Origin: JAKSCF01 sp028279945
Lineage (GTDB): Bacteria > Bacillota > Clostridia > Peptostreptococcales > JAAYPU01
DNA: 43,798 bases
NCBI GenBank assembly: GCA_028279945.1
Contig: JANQMT010000111.1
Span: 1 to 43,798, forward strand
Reading direction: 5' to 3'
The notes below the pieces were generated by a model. The model made no database searches. It saw only the letters and a program-made list of their open reading frames with translations, and was not told where the DNA came from. Of this stretch, positions 16,128-24,603 are shown piece by piece. Both the position numbers and the translations under genes were made by a program. Positions within the stretch are counted from its first letter, which is position 1. Each line of letters opens with the position of its first letter.

Positions 16128-17468
16128 TTACATAAAAGGAAAACCGCCAAATTTACCTTTCTTTTTCGATTTTCCCATATTGGAAAATTGTTTCATCATT
16201 TTCTTAGTTTGTTCAAATTGTTTCAATAAACCATTCACCTTACTAACCGGCATACCGCTGCCGTTAGCAATTCGTTTTCTTCTGCTGCCATTAATGATAG
16301 ATGGATTTAATCTTTCTTCTTTTGTCATTGAATTAATGATGGCTTCTACATGAACCAATTCTTTATCATCCACCTTCATCCCTTTAAGGGCTTTATTATT
16401 TAACCCGGGTATCATGTCAAGAATTTGATCCATAGACCCCATGCCCTTCATCTGCTGTAATTGATCCAAGAAATCTTCTAAGTTAAAATCTTGGCTGCGC
16501 ATTTTCTTTTCTAATTCTCGTGCCTTTTTCTCATCAAAACTGTCTTGGGCTTTTTCTATTAAACTTAAAACGTCTCCCATTCCTAAAATTCGTGATGCCA
16601 TTCTATCCGGAAAAAAAGGTTCCAATGCTTCGGATTTTTCACCTGTCCCTATGAACTTAATAGGTTTTCCTGTTACAGCTTTTACAGATAGCGCTGCACC
16701 ACCTCTTGTATCACCATCTAGTTTCGTCATGACAATGCCATCAATACCAAGTTTTTCATTAAACCCTTCAGCGACATTTACAGCATCCTGACCAGTCATA
16801 GCATCTACAACTAAAAGGATCTCATGTGGTGATACACAATGTTTTATTCGATCTAATTCATCCATTAAGGCGTCATCAATATGCAATCTACCGGATGTAT
16901 CTACAATCAAGATATCATGCCCCTCTGCTTTAGCTTGCGCATATGCCCCTTTTGCTATGTCCTCTGCTTTTGCGCCTTGGGGCATAGAGAAGACGGGAAC
17001 CTCTACTCTTTCGCCTACAATTTTAAGCTGATCTACCGCTGCCGGTCTATAAACGTCACAAGCTGCAAGCAATGGGTTCTTATTTTGTTTTTTAAGATAA
17101 AGTGCTAATTTCCCACAGGTTGTTGTTTTACCTGTACCTTGGAGTCCAGCCATTAAAATAACCGTAAGCCCTTTGGACGAGAATGTCAGCTTGCTTTGAG
17201 TTTCACCCATCAGCTTGGTCAATTCATCGTTTACAATTTTTATTACCTGCTGAGCCGGCGTCAAACTTTCCAGTACTTCTGCTCCAACAGCTCTTTCTTT
17301 AATGCTGTTTATAAACTGTTTGACCACTTTGAAGTTAACATCTGCTTCCAGCAATGCTAATTTTACTTCTCTCATGGCATCATTAATATCTTTTTCGGAT
17401 AATTTTCCTTTTCCTTTTAACTTTTTAAACGTGTTCTGGAGTTTTTCCGACAAACCTTCAAATACCAC
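16128..17468 (-). CDS. ffh: Signal recognition particle GTPase Ffh
   Basis: Binds 4.5S/SRP RNA and nascent signal sequences and delivers them to FtsY. The N domain, G domain (GLQGTGKTTT, DVYRPAAVDQLK, VDTSGR, TKLDGDTRGG) and methionine-rich M domain (LDQLQQMKGMGSMDQILDMI, GSRRKRIANGSG) are in order. Start is probably the GTG at 17468, giving MVFEGLSEKL; GGGGTG lies six bases before it. A GTG three codons earlier would overlap that site. Ends in the usual Gly/Met-rich tail. Confidence 0.97.
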   Translation of the reverse strand: MVFEGLSEKLQNTFKKLKGKGKLSEKDINDAMREVKLALLEADVNFKVVKQFINSIKERAVGAEVLESLTPAQQVIKIVNDELTKLMGETQSKLTFSSKGLTVILMAGLQGTGKTTTCGKLALYLKKQNKNPLLAACDVYRPAAVDQLKIVGERVEVPVFSMPQGAKAEDIAKGAYAQAKAEGHDILIVDTSGRLHIDDALMDELDRIKHCVSPHEILLVVDAMTGQDAVNVAEGFNEKLGIDGIVMTKLDGDTRGGAALSVKAVTGKPIKFIGTGEKSEALEPFFPDRMASRILGMGDVLSLIEKAQDSFDEKKARELEKKMRSQDFNLEDFLDQLQQMKGMGSMDQILDMIPGLNNKALKGMKVDDKELVHVEAIINSMTKEERLNPSIINGSRRKRIANGSGMPVSKVNGLLKQFEQTKKMMKQFSNMGKSKKKGKFGGFPFM

Positions 17469-17482
17469 TGTACACACCCCGT

Positions 17483-17836
17483 TTAATCATTTTTATTTAA
17501 TATCTTTTTTATTTCCAATAATGCATCTATCAGTTCATTATCTTGATGATGTGTTTTGATTATTTTATCCAATAATTCGTTAACTAGATGGTTTTCTTGC
17601 TCTTTTTCTTTAAATCGTGCTAATAACTTTAATTTTTCTTCGTACTCTCTCAGTATCTTTTCCGATTTCCTAACGGTATCATAAACCGCTTGTCTGCTAA
17701 TTCCAATATTTTCAGCAATTTCACCCAGAGAATAATCATCTTCATGGTAAAAATGCATGACCTCTCTTTGTTTTTCGGTTAATAACTGCCCATAGAAATC
17801 AAAGAGCAAGCTTATTTCAATGACTTTGTCAAACAT
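17483..17836 (-). CDS. ylxM: YlxM family SRP-associated HTH protein
   Basis: A 117-aa helix-turn-helix protein that in other Gram-positives modulates the SRP pathway. Motifs: LLTEKQREVMHFYHEDDYSL then EIAENIGISRQAVYDTVRK. It precedes ffh by 14 bp, as usual. Start ATG has GAGGATG upstream. A consensus promoter and hairpin lie just ahead of it. Confidence 0.95.
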   Translation of the reverse strand: MFDKVIEISLLFDFYGQLLTEKQREVMHFYHEDDYSLGEIAENIGISRQAVYDTVRKSEKILREYEEKLKLLARFKEKEQENHLVNELLDKIIKTHHQDNELIDALLEIKKILNKND

Positions 17837-17857
17837 AGAATCATCCTCTAACTAAAA

Positions 17858-17887
17858 ACACTGTAAAGCTCACCTGCTTTACAGTGT
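17858..17887 (-). terminator. Intrinsic terminator directly upstream of ylxM
   Basis: Perfect 12-bp stem ACACTGTAAAGC / GCTTTACAGTGT with a 6-nt loop followed by TTTTTAG on the minus strand, 21 bp before ylxM. It would stop read-through from the SDR operon. The ylxM promoter overlaps it. Confidence 0.85.
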
Positions 17888-17888
17888 A

Positions 17889-17917
17889 ATTTTATTGAAA
17901 AGAAATCATTTTGTCAA
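17889..17917 (-). promoter_or_regulatory. Sigma-A promoter of ylxM-ffh
   Basis: -35 TTGACA (17912-17917), exact; 17-bp spacer; -10 TAAAAT (17889-17894). The expected start near 17882 lies inside the first arm of the hairpin at 17858-17887. Confidence 0.8.
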
Positions 17918-17962
17918 CAATTTTTTTAATTATTTTTTTCTGCTATTTTACGCTTCAATATT

Positions 17963-18712
17963 TTATACAAATACGGCGCCACCATTAGGACTAATAAATT
18001 GTCCGCAGAAAAAATTGCCATGATCAGATGCCAAAAGTACTGCAACTGCTCCTATTTCTTCAACTTTTCCTAACCTTTTAAGGGGTATATCTTTTTCTTT
18101 TTCTAACCACTCTGGCTCCATATCCGCTAATATCATGTCGGTTTCAATGGGTCCAGGTGCTATAATATTGACCAATATATCGGGTGCCAGTTCCAACGCC
18201 AAACACATTGAAAAAGCATTTACCGCTCCCTTTGCAGCGCAATAATGCGCATAATTGGGCCGCCCTTTCTTACTGAGTTCGGAAGAAATATTAATTATTT
18301 TTCCAACAGGTTTTTTTTCGATAATCGGTGTGAAATATTTTGTAATTAAAAAAACACCTCTTAAATCTGTATTTATAATCTCATCCCACTCTTGGGTATT
18401 CATATCCATGACACTTACTTCAAGCCCTATCATACCCGCATTATTTACTAAAATATTTATCTTACCAAACTGCTCTTCAACAGCCTTTTTCATCTTTATA
18501 ACATCTTCTTCATTTCCAACATCTGCCTTTATGGCTAAAGCTTTAACGCCATATGACTCTAATTCTTGCACTGTTTTTTGTGCAGCCTGTTCATTTTTAT
18601 GATATGAAAAAGCTATATCTGCTCCTTCTTTTGCAAAGGCAACACAAATACCTTTTCCTATTCCTCTGCTTCCTCCCGTGATAACCGCCACTCTATTTTT
18701 TAGTTTTTGCAT
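17963..18712 (-). CDS. Short-chain dehydrogenase/reductase (FabG-like)
   Basis: A classical SDR of 249 aa, probably oxidising a hydroxyl group with NAD(P). It has TGGSRGIGKGI at the nucleotide site, NNAG, and the catalytic Ser (NISSELS) with YCAAK. ATG at 18712 follows AAAGGA; the preceding GTG is less likely. Only about 5 bp separate it from the next SDR upstream, so it is in the same operon. Substrate unknown. A fatty-acid role is unlikely because a separate fabG is in the fab cluster. Confidence 0.9.
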   Translation of the reverse strand: MQKLKNRVAVITGGSRGIGKGICVAFAKEGADIAFSYHKNEQAAQKTVQELESYGVKALAIKADVGNEEDVIKMKKAVEEQFGKINILVNNAGMIGLEVSVMDMNTQEWDEIINTDLRGVFLITKYFTPIIEKKPVGKIINISSELSKKGRPNYAHYCAAKGAVNAFSMCLALELAPDILVNIIAPGPIETDMILADMEPEWLEKEKDIPLKRLGKVEEIGAVAVLLASDHGNFFCGQFISPNGGAVFV

Positions 18713-18717
18713 CACTT

Positions 18718-19518
18718 TTATCCTTTCTGCACTGACGATACATAATACGGTGTTGTTCTAAAATCTCCACCGCCTATGTGAACATACCTTCCGTTCAGCG
18801 CTCTTCCTCCATCTTTAGTCGCCATGAATATGGCAAGCTCTGCTACTTCCCTTGGCTTTCCTATTCTTGCCATAGGAATATCTGCCGCATACATCTCATG
18901 TACTTCTTCAAGGGATATGCCTAAATCTTCCGCATCAATATTCAACTGAGGCGTATCTATTACACCTGGTATGATAATCCCTACATTAATATTATCTTTT
19001 TTATACTCTCTTGCTAAATATTGTCCCAATGTCAGCAGTCCGGATTTAGAAGAAGCATATCCTGAAGCATTTTTCCAGCCAATGACTCCAAAGAGTGAGC
19101 TATTAATAATAACAGTACCTCCCCCATTTGCGGCCATATTAGGCAATGCTGCTTGAATACACGCAATATGTCCTGTTAAATTAATATTCACTTGATGCCA
19201 CCATTCCTCCTCGTCTTGCTCTAAAAAAGGTTTCATAGCCATTCCGGCACCATTAGCTACCAAGACATCTATTCTTCCGAATTTTTCTATTGTTTCCTCA
19301 ACTATTTTTACAGCTTGGGTTGGCTCACATAAGTCCCCCATAGCGGGATAAACCCCGAGTCTATCTAAGACTTTCTGTACTTTATCATTTAATTTTCTGC
19401 CATTAATAATAACCGTTGATTTCTGCTCTGCAAAGCTTTCTGCGATAGCTTCTCCAATACCTTGAGTTCCACCCGTCACTAACACGACTTTGTCTTTTAA
19501 TTCATCATAGTAAACCAC
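18718..19518 (-). CDS. Short-chain dehydrogenase/reductase
   Basis: A 266-aa SDR. Nucleotide motif TGGTQGIGEAI, catalytic Ser in INSSLFG and YASSK are present. The usual NNAG reads ANGAG, a departure in a structural motif. The C-terminus is extended (GGDFRTTPYYVSSVQKG). GTG start with AGGAGG ten bases upstream. It is the middle gene of the three-SDR operon. Confidence 0.9.
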   Translation of the reverse strand: MVYYDELKDKVVLVTGGTQGIGEAIAESFAEQKSTVIINGRKLNDKVQKVLDRLGVYPAMGDLCEPTQAVKIVEETIEKFGRIDVLVANGAGMAMKPFLEQDEEEWWHQVNINLTGHIACIQAALPNMAANGGGTVIINSSLFGVIGWKNASGYASSKSGLLTLGQYLAREYKKDNINVGIIIPGVIDTPQLNIDAEDLGISLEEVHEMYAADIPMARIGKPREVAELAIFMATKDGGRALNGRYVHIGGGDFRTTPYYVSSVQKG

Positions 19519-19535
19519 AGATATAATTCCTCCTT

Positions 19536-20174
19536 CTATTCTTGTCCTGCAACAGAAATTACTTGAGCAGTGACATAATCATCTCTTTCTGCAAAATAAC
19601 GTGCAGTAGAGGTAATTGCATCTAAATCATATGGTACGTTAGCAAACAAAGCATTAATCATGACGTTGTGTTCAGCTAATTCTACTCCAAAGCTTTTAAC
19701 GAATCCATGAAGCGTCCCGGCAGCAGTTGCATCAAGAATATAACCACTATCTGTTTGACTGTAATCCGGCGATAAGACAATAATTCGACCACTCTTCCTT
19801 TTCACCATTGAAGGGGCAGCGGCAGCACAGGCATTTATACTCTCCCTAAGCCATGTATCTAAGCTTTCTTTCCATGTCTTTATATCTGTTTTTTCAAAGC
19901 TTTCACCAATTAATCCTTCCGGGGACGTGAATAGTGCATCTATTACGCCGTAATCTTTTTCTATTTCATTCACGACATCCTTAATATTTGCTCTTGATCT
20001 TAAATCACAAGTCATATAAGCATCCATAAATTGACCCTCTTTAAATTCTTGTTCTGATTTTTTATCTACGCCTATGACTTTCCACCCAGCCGATTTAAAT
20101 TTGTTTGAAACGACACTGCCAACAATTCCGTTAACGCCTGTTATTAAGATTAATTTGCGGTTCTCTTTACTCAT
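19536..20174 (-). CDS. SDR-fold protein lacking the catalytic Tyr-Lys pair
   Basis: A 212-aa Rossmann protein with the glycine motif GVNGIVGSVV but without the rest of the SDR active site. The NNAG position reads TSPEG, and where YxxxK is expected the sequence is YILDATAAG. It is also shorter than its two neighbours. It may be a non-catalytic partner of one of them, as known for heteromeric SDRs such as BbsC/BbsD, or a nucleotide-binding regulator. ATG start with GGGAG upstream. First gene after the hairpin that follows the symporter gene. Confidence 0.82.
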   Translation of the reverse strand: MSKENRKLILITGVNGIVGSVVSNKFKSAGWKVIGVDKKSEQEFKEGQFMDAYMTCDLRSRANIKDVVNEIEKDYGVIDALFTSPEGLIGESFEKTDIKTWKESLDTWLRESINACAAAAPSMVKRKSGRIIVLSPDYSQTDSGYILDATAAGTLHGFVKSFGVELAEHNVMINALFANVPYDLDAITSTARYFAERDDYVTAQVISVAGQE

Positions 20175-20254
20175 CGTTCTCTCCCTATCTTTGCAAAACC
20201 ATTATTTATAAGTATTTATTCTTTTTCAGTTTTTATTTAGCATTAAAAAAATTT

Positions 20255-20317
20255 ATGATATGAAAAGGCTATGTGTACACCATTTCTTAATACAACATAA
20301 ATACCTTTTCATATCAT
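20255..20317 (-). terminator. Hairpin between symporter and SDR genes
   Basis: Perfect 14-bp stem (ATGATATGAAAAGG and its complement) with a 35-nt loop. On the minus strand it is followed by AAATTTTTTT. It may reduce expression of the SDR genes relative to the symporter. Confidence 0.55.
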
Positions 20318-20329
20318 TTCATCTTACAA

Positions 20330-21784
20330 TTATGATGCAGTTAAAATTTCTTCATCTGTAATCTCAATCATGTGTGCCTTTAATGTGCCTTCATCAGGAG
20401 GACACATTTTGGATACAACAATCATTACTGCCAATGAAATACTTGTACTAAAGAATACAGGTTGTTTGAGCAGCAACCATAACAGCGGTCCGTCAGCGGG
20501 TCCCGGAACTCCAAATTGAAGTGTAGTAAGATATGTGATTAATCCTATTATAATGCTTGCCCACACCCCTTTACCTGATGCACCTTTCCAGAAAGGAGGA
20601 ATAACCAAAGGCCAGGTTATGGTTACAAAAATGATATCCCAAGCTAAATAAGCAAGACTCAGTACATTTTGGAAAGCCAATGACAGCATAATTGAGCAAA
20701 CTGCAAAAGCAGCCACTGTCAATCTTGTTACAAGCAACAACCTTTTAGGTTCAGGCTTTGAATTAATAAAATCTAAATATACATTTTTTGTCATGATGCC
20801 GGCAGATGCCATATAACATGCGGCAAGGGTTGACAGAGCCATACCTGCCATTGCGGTTAGAAATAATCCTGCAAAAACGGGATGGAAGTATTGTCCTGCA
20901 AAAATTAGAGTCAGCGGTTCAGCATTCTCTGCTCCCGGAAATACAAACTTAAAGGCTTCACCAATCATACCGGGTGTCCATGCAAATGCCAAAACAACAA
21001 GGCCGGCAATCACCATAGATTGTTGAGCTACTTTAGGACTTTTAGCACCACATACTCTTTGTCCAAGGTCTGCAGCCGGTATATCTCCAATGGCAAGTAC
21101 CAAGTATAATGTCCAGAATTCAACTCCGCCTTTTGACAGCAATTTTGAAACATCCCACCAATCAGGATGGAAGATATGTTCACGATAAGTCAATAATACG
21201 ACCAGTGTTATTGCAAGTGTCCCTAAAACCGATATAAGGCCATTTAGAATATCAGCATATGCTAATGACCACAGCCCTCCCATCATGGTATAAACGGTGC
21301 TCAATATTACAAATATTATAACTGCTGCCCAAAACGGGATATCCAGAATCGTTTGAACGATATAAGCTCCACCTACTGCAAGAGCACCGCCATTAAAAAT
21401 TCCAAATGCTATTGTCATAATCGTACCTGCAAAAGCACCTAACTTTTTATCGGCAAACCTCATGCCATAATAATCACCTATGGTCCAACCTTTTAATCTT
21501 CTGAGAGGCTTTACCCAAATGAAAGCACCGAGTATCATACAGCTTCCAAGTCCGCCCATGGTTGCAAAGCCTTCCCATCCTCCGGTTGTATATCCGGATG
21601 AAACAGAAGCAAAGTAAAAGGGGGCTGCAAACAAAGCAGCAATCAGACTCCATGATACTAAATTTAAAGGAAGGTCCCAGCCTGCAACGATTAAGTCTTC
21701 TGCAGTATCAACTTTTTGATATCCTTTATATCCTAAATAATACATTGCAATAACAAATATTAAAAATATCAGTTTTATCGTCAT
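20330..21784 (-). CDS. Sodium:solute symporter (SSS family)
   Basis: A 484-aa inner-membrane protein with about thirteen hydrophobic segments. The N-terminal YKGYQKVDTAEDLIVAGWDL and the conserved GYTTGGWEGFATMGGLG, WTIGDYYGMRF and LGQRVCGAKSP blocks are typical of the SSS family. It likely imports the island's substrate with Na+. It lies 90 bp after the creatininase gene and probably shares the sigma-54 promoter at 22695-22710. The substrate cannot be read from the sequence. Confidence 0.92.
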   Translation of the reverse strand: MTIKLIFLIFVIAMYYLGYKGYQKVDTAEDLIVAGWDLPLNLVSWSLIAALFAAPFYFASVSSGYTTGGWEGFATMGGLGSCMILGAFIWVKPLRRLKGWTIGDYYGMRFADKKLGAFAGTIMTIAFGIFNGGALAVGGAYIVQTILDIPFWAAVIIFVILSTVYTMMGGLWSLAYADILNGLISVLGTLAITLVVLLTYREHIFHPDWWDVSKLLSKGGVEFWTLYLVLAIGDIPAADLGQRVCGAKSPKVAQQSMVIAGLVVLAFAWTPGMIGEAFKFVFPGAENAEPLTLIFAGQYFHPVFAGLFLTAMAGMALSTLAACYMASAGIMTKNVYLDFINSKPEPKRLLLVTRLTVAAFAVCSIMLSLAFQNVLSLAYLAWDIIFVTITWPLVIPPFWKGASGKGVWASIIIGLITYLTTLQFGVPGPADGPLLWLLLKQPVFFSTSISLAVMIVVSKMCPPDEGTLKAHMIEITDEEILTAS

Positions 21785-21874
21785 TTAATCACCCACCTAA
21801 TGTGTTTTAATCCATAAATTCCTTATAGTTATATCTCGTGATCTAACTTTAAATATTTATCTTTATCAGCCAAA

Positions 21875-22624
21875 TTATTTTAACTCTTGAGTTATTATGA
21901 TTGAAAGATCGGACACTATTTCATCAGCCAGCAGCTCGCCTTTTTCTGCAGAGCTTCCCTTACAACTGGCCAGCATCCCAGAATAATGGACTCTATTTTT
22001 AGACACAGGATAAACATGATGGGCTTGAATACTTCGTACTACGTCTTCTTTTAACCGATCCATATGCACTAATTCAGGAGAGAATTTTAACATCATTGAT
22101 GTTTCAGTCATGGCTGCATGCTCGACCTCCCAACCGGGAAATTTGATTTCGTCAAACACCTTACCCATTACATCATCAGAAATGTGATTCCACCAACTCG
22201 CCTCAATAATTTGCACATCTTGATTTTTCTTTGAAATATTGTCTACTGTTTCAAGGATAAAAGCTTCGTTTTCATAATGCCCGTTTAAAACAACAATTTT
22301 TCTAACACCATCACTAATGAGTTCTTCTATAACATCATTCATAAGGTACATAAACGTTGTGCCTTTTAAATCTAAGGTCCCAGGGAATAAAGAACCACCT
22401 CCGCTTAGGGGTGCCGATTTATACCCGTAAATTATTGAGGGTGCTACTATTCCATTCACTTTTTCAGCTATCATCTCAGAAAGCTTTGTTGAGATAATGA
22501 CATCGGTTGATAAAGGTAAATGCGGGCCATGCTGCTCAGTTGAGCCTACTGGAATTATTACAATAGAACTATCTTTTATTTTTTCAAAATCCATCCATGT
22601 CATCTCTTGCATCTTTCGAGTCAT
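21875..22624 (-). CDS. Creatininase-family metal-dependent amidohydrolase
   Basis: A 249-aa hydrolase. The metal-site motifs are intact: GSTEQHGPHLPLSTD, VVLNGHYENEAF and EVEHAAMTETSMML. The family covers creatininase, MftE, FAPy deformylase and 3-dehydro-inosose hydrolase, so the reaction is hydrolysis of a cyclic amide or a C-C/C-N bond, but the substrate is open. ATG with AAAGGAAG upstream. First gene of a sigma-54 transcript whose next gene is the symporter. Confidence 0.9.
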   Translation of the reverse strand: MTRKMQEMTWMDFEKIKDSSIVIIPVGSTEQHGPHLPLSTDVIISTKLSEMIAEKVNGIVAPSIIYGYKSAPLSGGGSLFPGTLDLKGTTFMYLMNDVIEELISDGVRKIVVLNGHYENEAFILETVDNISKKNQDVQIIEASWWNHISDDVMGKVFDEIKFPGWEVEHAAMTETSMMLKFSPELVHMDRLKEDVVRSIQAHHVYPVSKNRVHYSGMLASCKGSSAEKGELLADEIVSDLSIIITQELK

Positions 22625-22667
22625 ATAATCTTCTTCCTTTCAACTAATGTAATAAACCTTTTTTTAA

Positions 22668-22683
22668 AAAACAGCGCTGTTTT
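22668..22683. promoter_or_regulatory. 16-bp perfect palindrome at the creatininase transcript start
   Basis: AAAACAGCGCTGTTTT occupies about +2 to +17 relative to the start predicted from the sigma-54 promoter. Possible operator or 5' mRNA hairpin. Confidence 0.6.
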
Positions 22684-22694
22684 CCTTATGTAAA

Positions 22695-22710
22695 AGCAAA
22701 AAACATGCCA
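22695..22710 (-). promoter_or_regulatory. Sigma-54 promoter of creatininase-symporter genes
   Basis: TGGCATGTTTTTTGCT matches TGGCAC-N5-TTGCW except for one base, with exact GG-to-GC spacing. Start near 22684. Confidence 0.85.
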
Positions 22711-22877
22711 GTCCATTACAAATAATCACAAGCATGATGAATGCTTAATTTTAGGCATCATTTTATTTTTAATTTTCAAATTAATAGATATATGATCGGG
22801 CAAAATTAACCGATTAAGAAAGTGTCTTGCTATTTATAAGCTTAAAAATCTTAAAATTTCAAACATAAATAGAATAA

Positions 22878-22908
22878 GGCGTTTTTTCTTATATAGTTCA
22901 AAAACGCC
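22878..22908. terminator. Hairpin after reg1
   Basis: 9-bp stem GGCGTTTTT / AAAAACGCC, 10 bp after the reg1 stop. The best T-run is on the plus strand, though an acceptable TTATTCTATTT follows on the minus side. Confidence 0.55.
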
Positions 22909-22917
22909 CGATTTTTT

Positions 22918-24333
22918 TTATTTAAACTTTCTAACAATATTATGCTTGTTTAATTTTCTTCTAACCGAAGTGACATCTATTTTGAGCATATTTGCCATTT
23001 CTTGAGTGCTGCCGGCATTTTTTAATACTTCAATCAAGTATTTTTTTTCAAATTCATCCATCTTGGACTTATATGAAGTAATATTGTTAAATAATCTAAT
23101 ATCAGTATCTTCTTTTTTAAATGATCTGGGTAAATCTTCCAGTCCGATTTCATCACTATTGACGGTAACCACTATCCTTTCGATTATGTTTTCCAATTCC
23201 CTAACATTGCCTAACCAATCATAATTGGCCAAACATTCTACTGCCTCTATATCAATCCTTTTAGAAAGGCTGTATTTCTGATTTATGTTTTTTAATACCT
23301 TTAATATAAGCGGCTCTATATCTTCTTTTCTCTCCCTTAAAGGGGGAATCTTAATTGGAATGACATTCAGCCTATAATACAGGTCTTTTCTAAAACTTTT
23401 TTCTTTAACCATTTCTTCTAAGTCTTTGTTGGTAGCAGCCATAATCCTAATATCTACGGATAAAGATTCTTTTCCTCCAACTCTTAATATCTCTTTATCC
23501 TGAATGAGTCTTAAAACTTTAACTTGAAGATTTACAGAAAGTTCTCCTATTTCATCTAAAAATAAAGTCCCTCCGTCCGCCAGCTCTACAAGCCCAATCT
23601 TTCCTTCTTTGTCTGCTCCGGTAAAAGATCCTTTTTCATAACCAAACAATTCAGACTCCAACAGGGTTTCAGGTATGGACCCACAGTCAATTTTGATAAA
23701 AGGTCCTTTTTTTCTTTTACTATTATTATGTATAAATTTGCTCAGCACACCTTTACCAACACCGGATTCTCCTTGAATCAAAACAGTAGAGTCTACTTTT
23801 GCAATTCTCAAAGCCAGCGCTAAAATGTTCCGCATTTCGTTACTTTCAGCTATAATCTCATCCGTCTTTAATTGTTCTAATCGCAGAAGTTCCAATTCTG
23901 AATGATATTTTTGAGTTAATTTATTTTTTTCGATCAACTCTTTTTTTATAGCGTTAAGTTCTGAAATATCTCTTAAATTATTGACAACTTTATCAATCTT
24001 CCCATTTTTAAAGATAGGGGTTCCGGTAGCAATCACTTCTTTGCCGTTCTTAACTTTTTGTATTATTGTAACAGCTTCCTTTTTATCAAATACTTTCAGA
24101 ACAACCGATTCTGAAAAATATCCGCCTTCGACCAAATCTTCCATTGATCTTCCCAGTATTTCATCTTTTGAAAATCCTTCTATACGTTCACAAGCTTTAT
24201 TTACCTCAATGGTGTATCCATCCTTGTCAACAATATGGATACCATCATAAGATGATTCAAATGCAGTCTTATAAATCTCTAACGCTTCTTTTAATTGCTC
24301 TATTTCTTTTTCTAATGTATCTTTTTTATTCAT
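22918..24333 (-). CDS. Sigma-54 activator with PAS domain (reg1)
   Basis: A 471-aa enhancer-binding protein. An N-terminal PAS domain (about residues 15-130) and coiled linker lead to the AAA+ domain: Walker A GESGVGKG, ELFGYEKGSFTGAD (a GSFTGA form of the sigma-54 contact loop), Walker B GGTLFLDEIGEL, and arginine finger region PPLRERKEDI. A Fis-type HTH closes the protein (STQEMANMLKIDVTSVRRKL). It is nearly identical to reg2 through the PAS and AAA+ domains. It has its own sigma-A promoter. Likely activates the three -24/-12 promoters in the island. Confidence 0.95.
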   Translation of the reverse strand: MNKKDTLEKEIEQLKEALEIYKTAFESSYDGIHIVDKDGYTIEVNKACERIEGFSKDEILGRSMEDLVEGGYFSESVVLKVFDKKEAVTIIQKVKNGKEVIATGTPIFKNGKIDKVVNNLRDISELNAIKKELIEKNKLTQKYHSELELLRLEQLKTDEIIAESNEMRNILALALRIAKVDSTVLIQGESGVGKGVLSKFIHNNSKRKKGPFIKIDCGSIPETLLESELFGYEKGSFTGADKEGKIGLVELADGGTLFLDEIGELSVNLQVKVLRLIQDKEILRVGGKESLSVDIRIMAATNKDLEEMVKEKSFRKDLYYRLNVIPIKIPPLRERKEDIEPLILKVLKNINQKYSLSKRIDIEAVECLANYDWLGNVRELENIIERIVVTVNSDEIGLEDLPRSFKKEDTDIRLFNNITSYKSKMDEFEKKYLIEVLKNAGSTQEMANMLKIDVTSVRRKLNKHNIVRKFK

Positions 24334-24393
24334 GCATTCACTTCCTAAAACAAATGAGAGTTTATTTTTCTAAATAATTAGAATATTTATAAT

Positions 24394-24422
24394 ATTATAT
24401 ACAAAATATTGGTTAACAACAA
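24394..24422 (-). promoter_or_regulatory. Sigma-A promoter of reg1
   Basis: -35 TTGTTG (24417-24422), 17-bp spacer, -10 TATAAT (24394-24399); start near 24387. The rest of the 270-bp gap up to the ureohydrolase gene shows only a long-loop 8-bp inverted repeat (ATCTTCCT / AGGAAGAT). Confidence 0.65.
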
Positions 24423-24603
24423 TATAGAGCAGTAAAATTGAGCATTAAGTCTAATATTCAAAGAAAGCCGCTGTTTTTAATAGTATTTACGGTTAACATT
24501 AGTTTTATTGACATAAAAATCTTCCTTCCCGGTTCAATAGTTGTAAGTTCCTATTTTTACCAGTGAGGAAGATCTCTTGACTGCATAACACTGACGCTAA
24601 ATG

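Noticed and set aside
18001..18020. Possible -24/-12 motif near the end of the first SDR gene
   Set aside because: The GC-to-CC spacing is one base too long and it lies inside a coding region.
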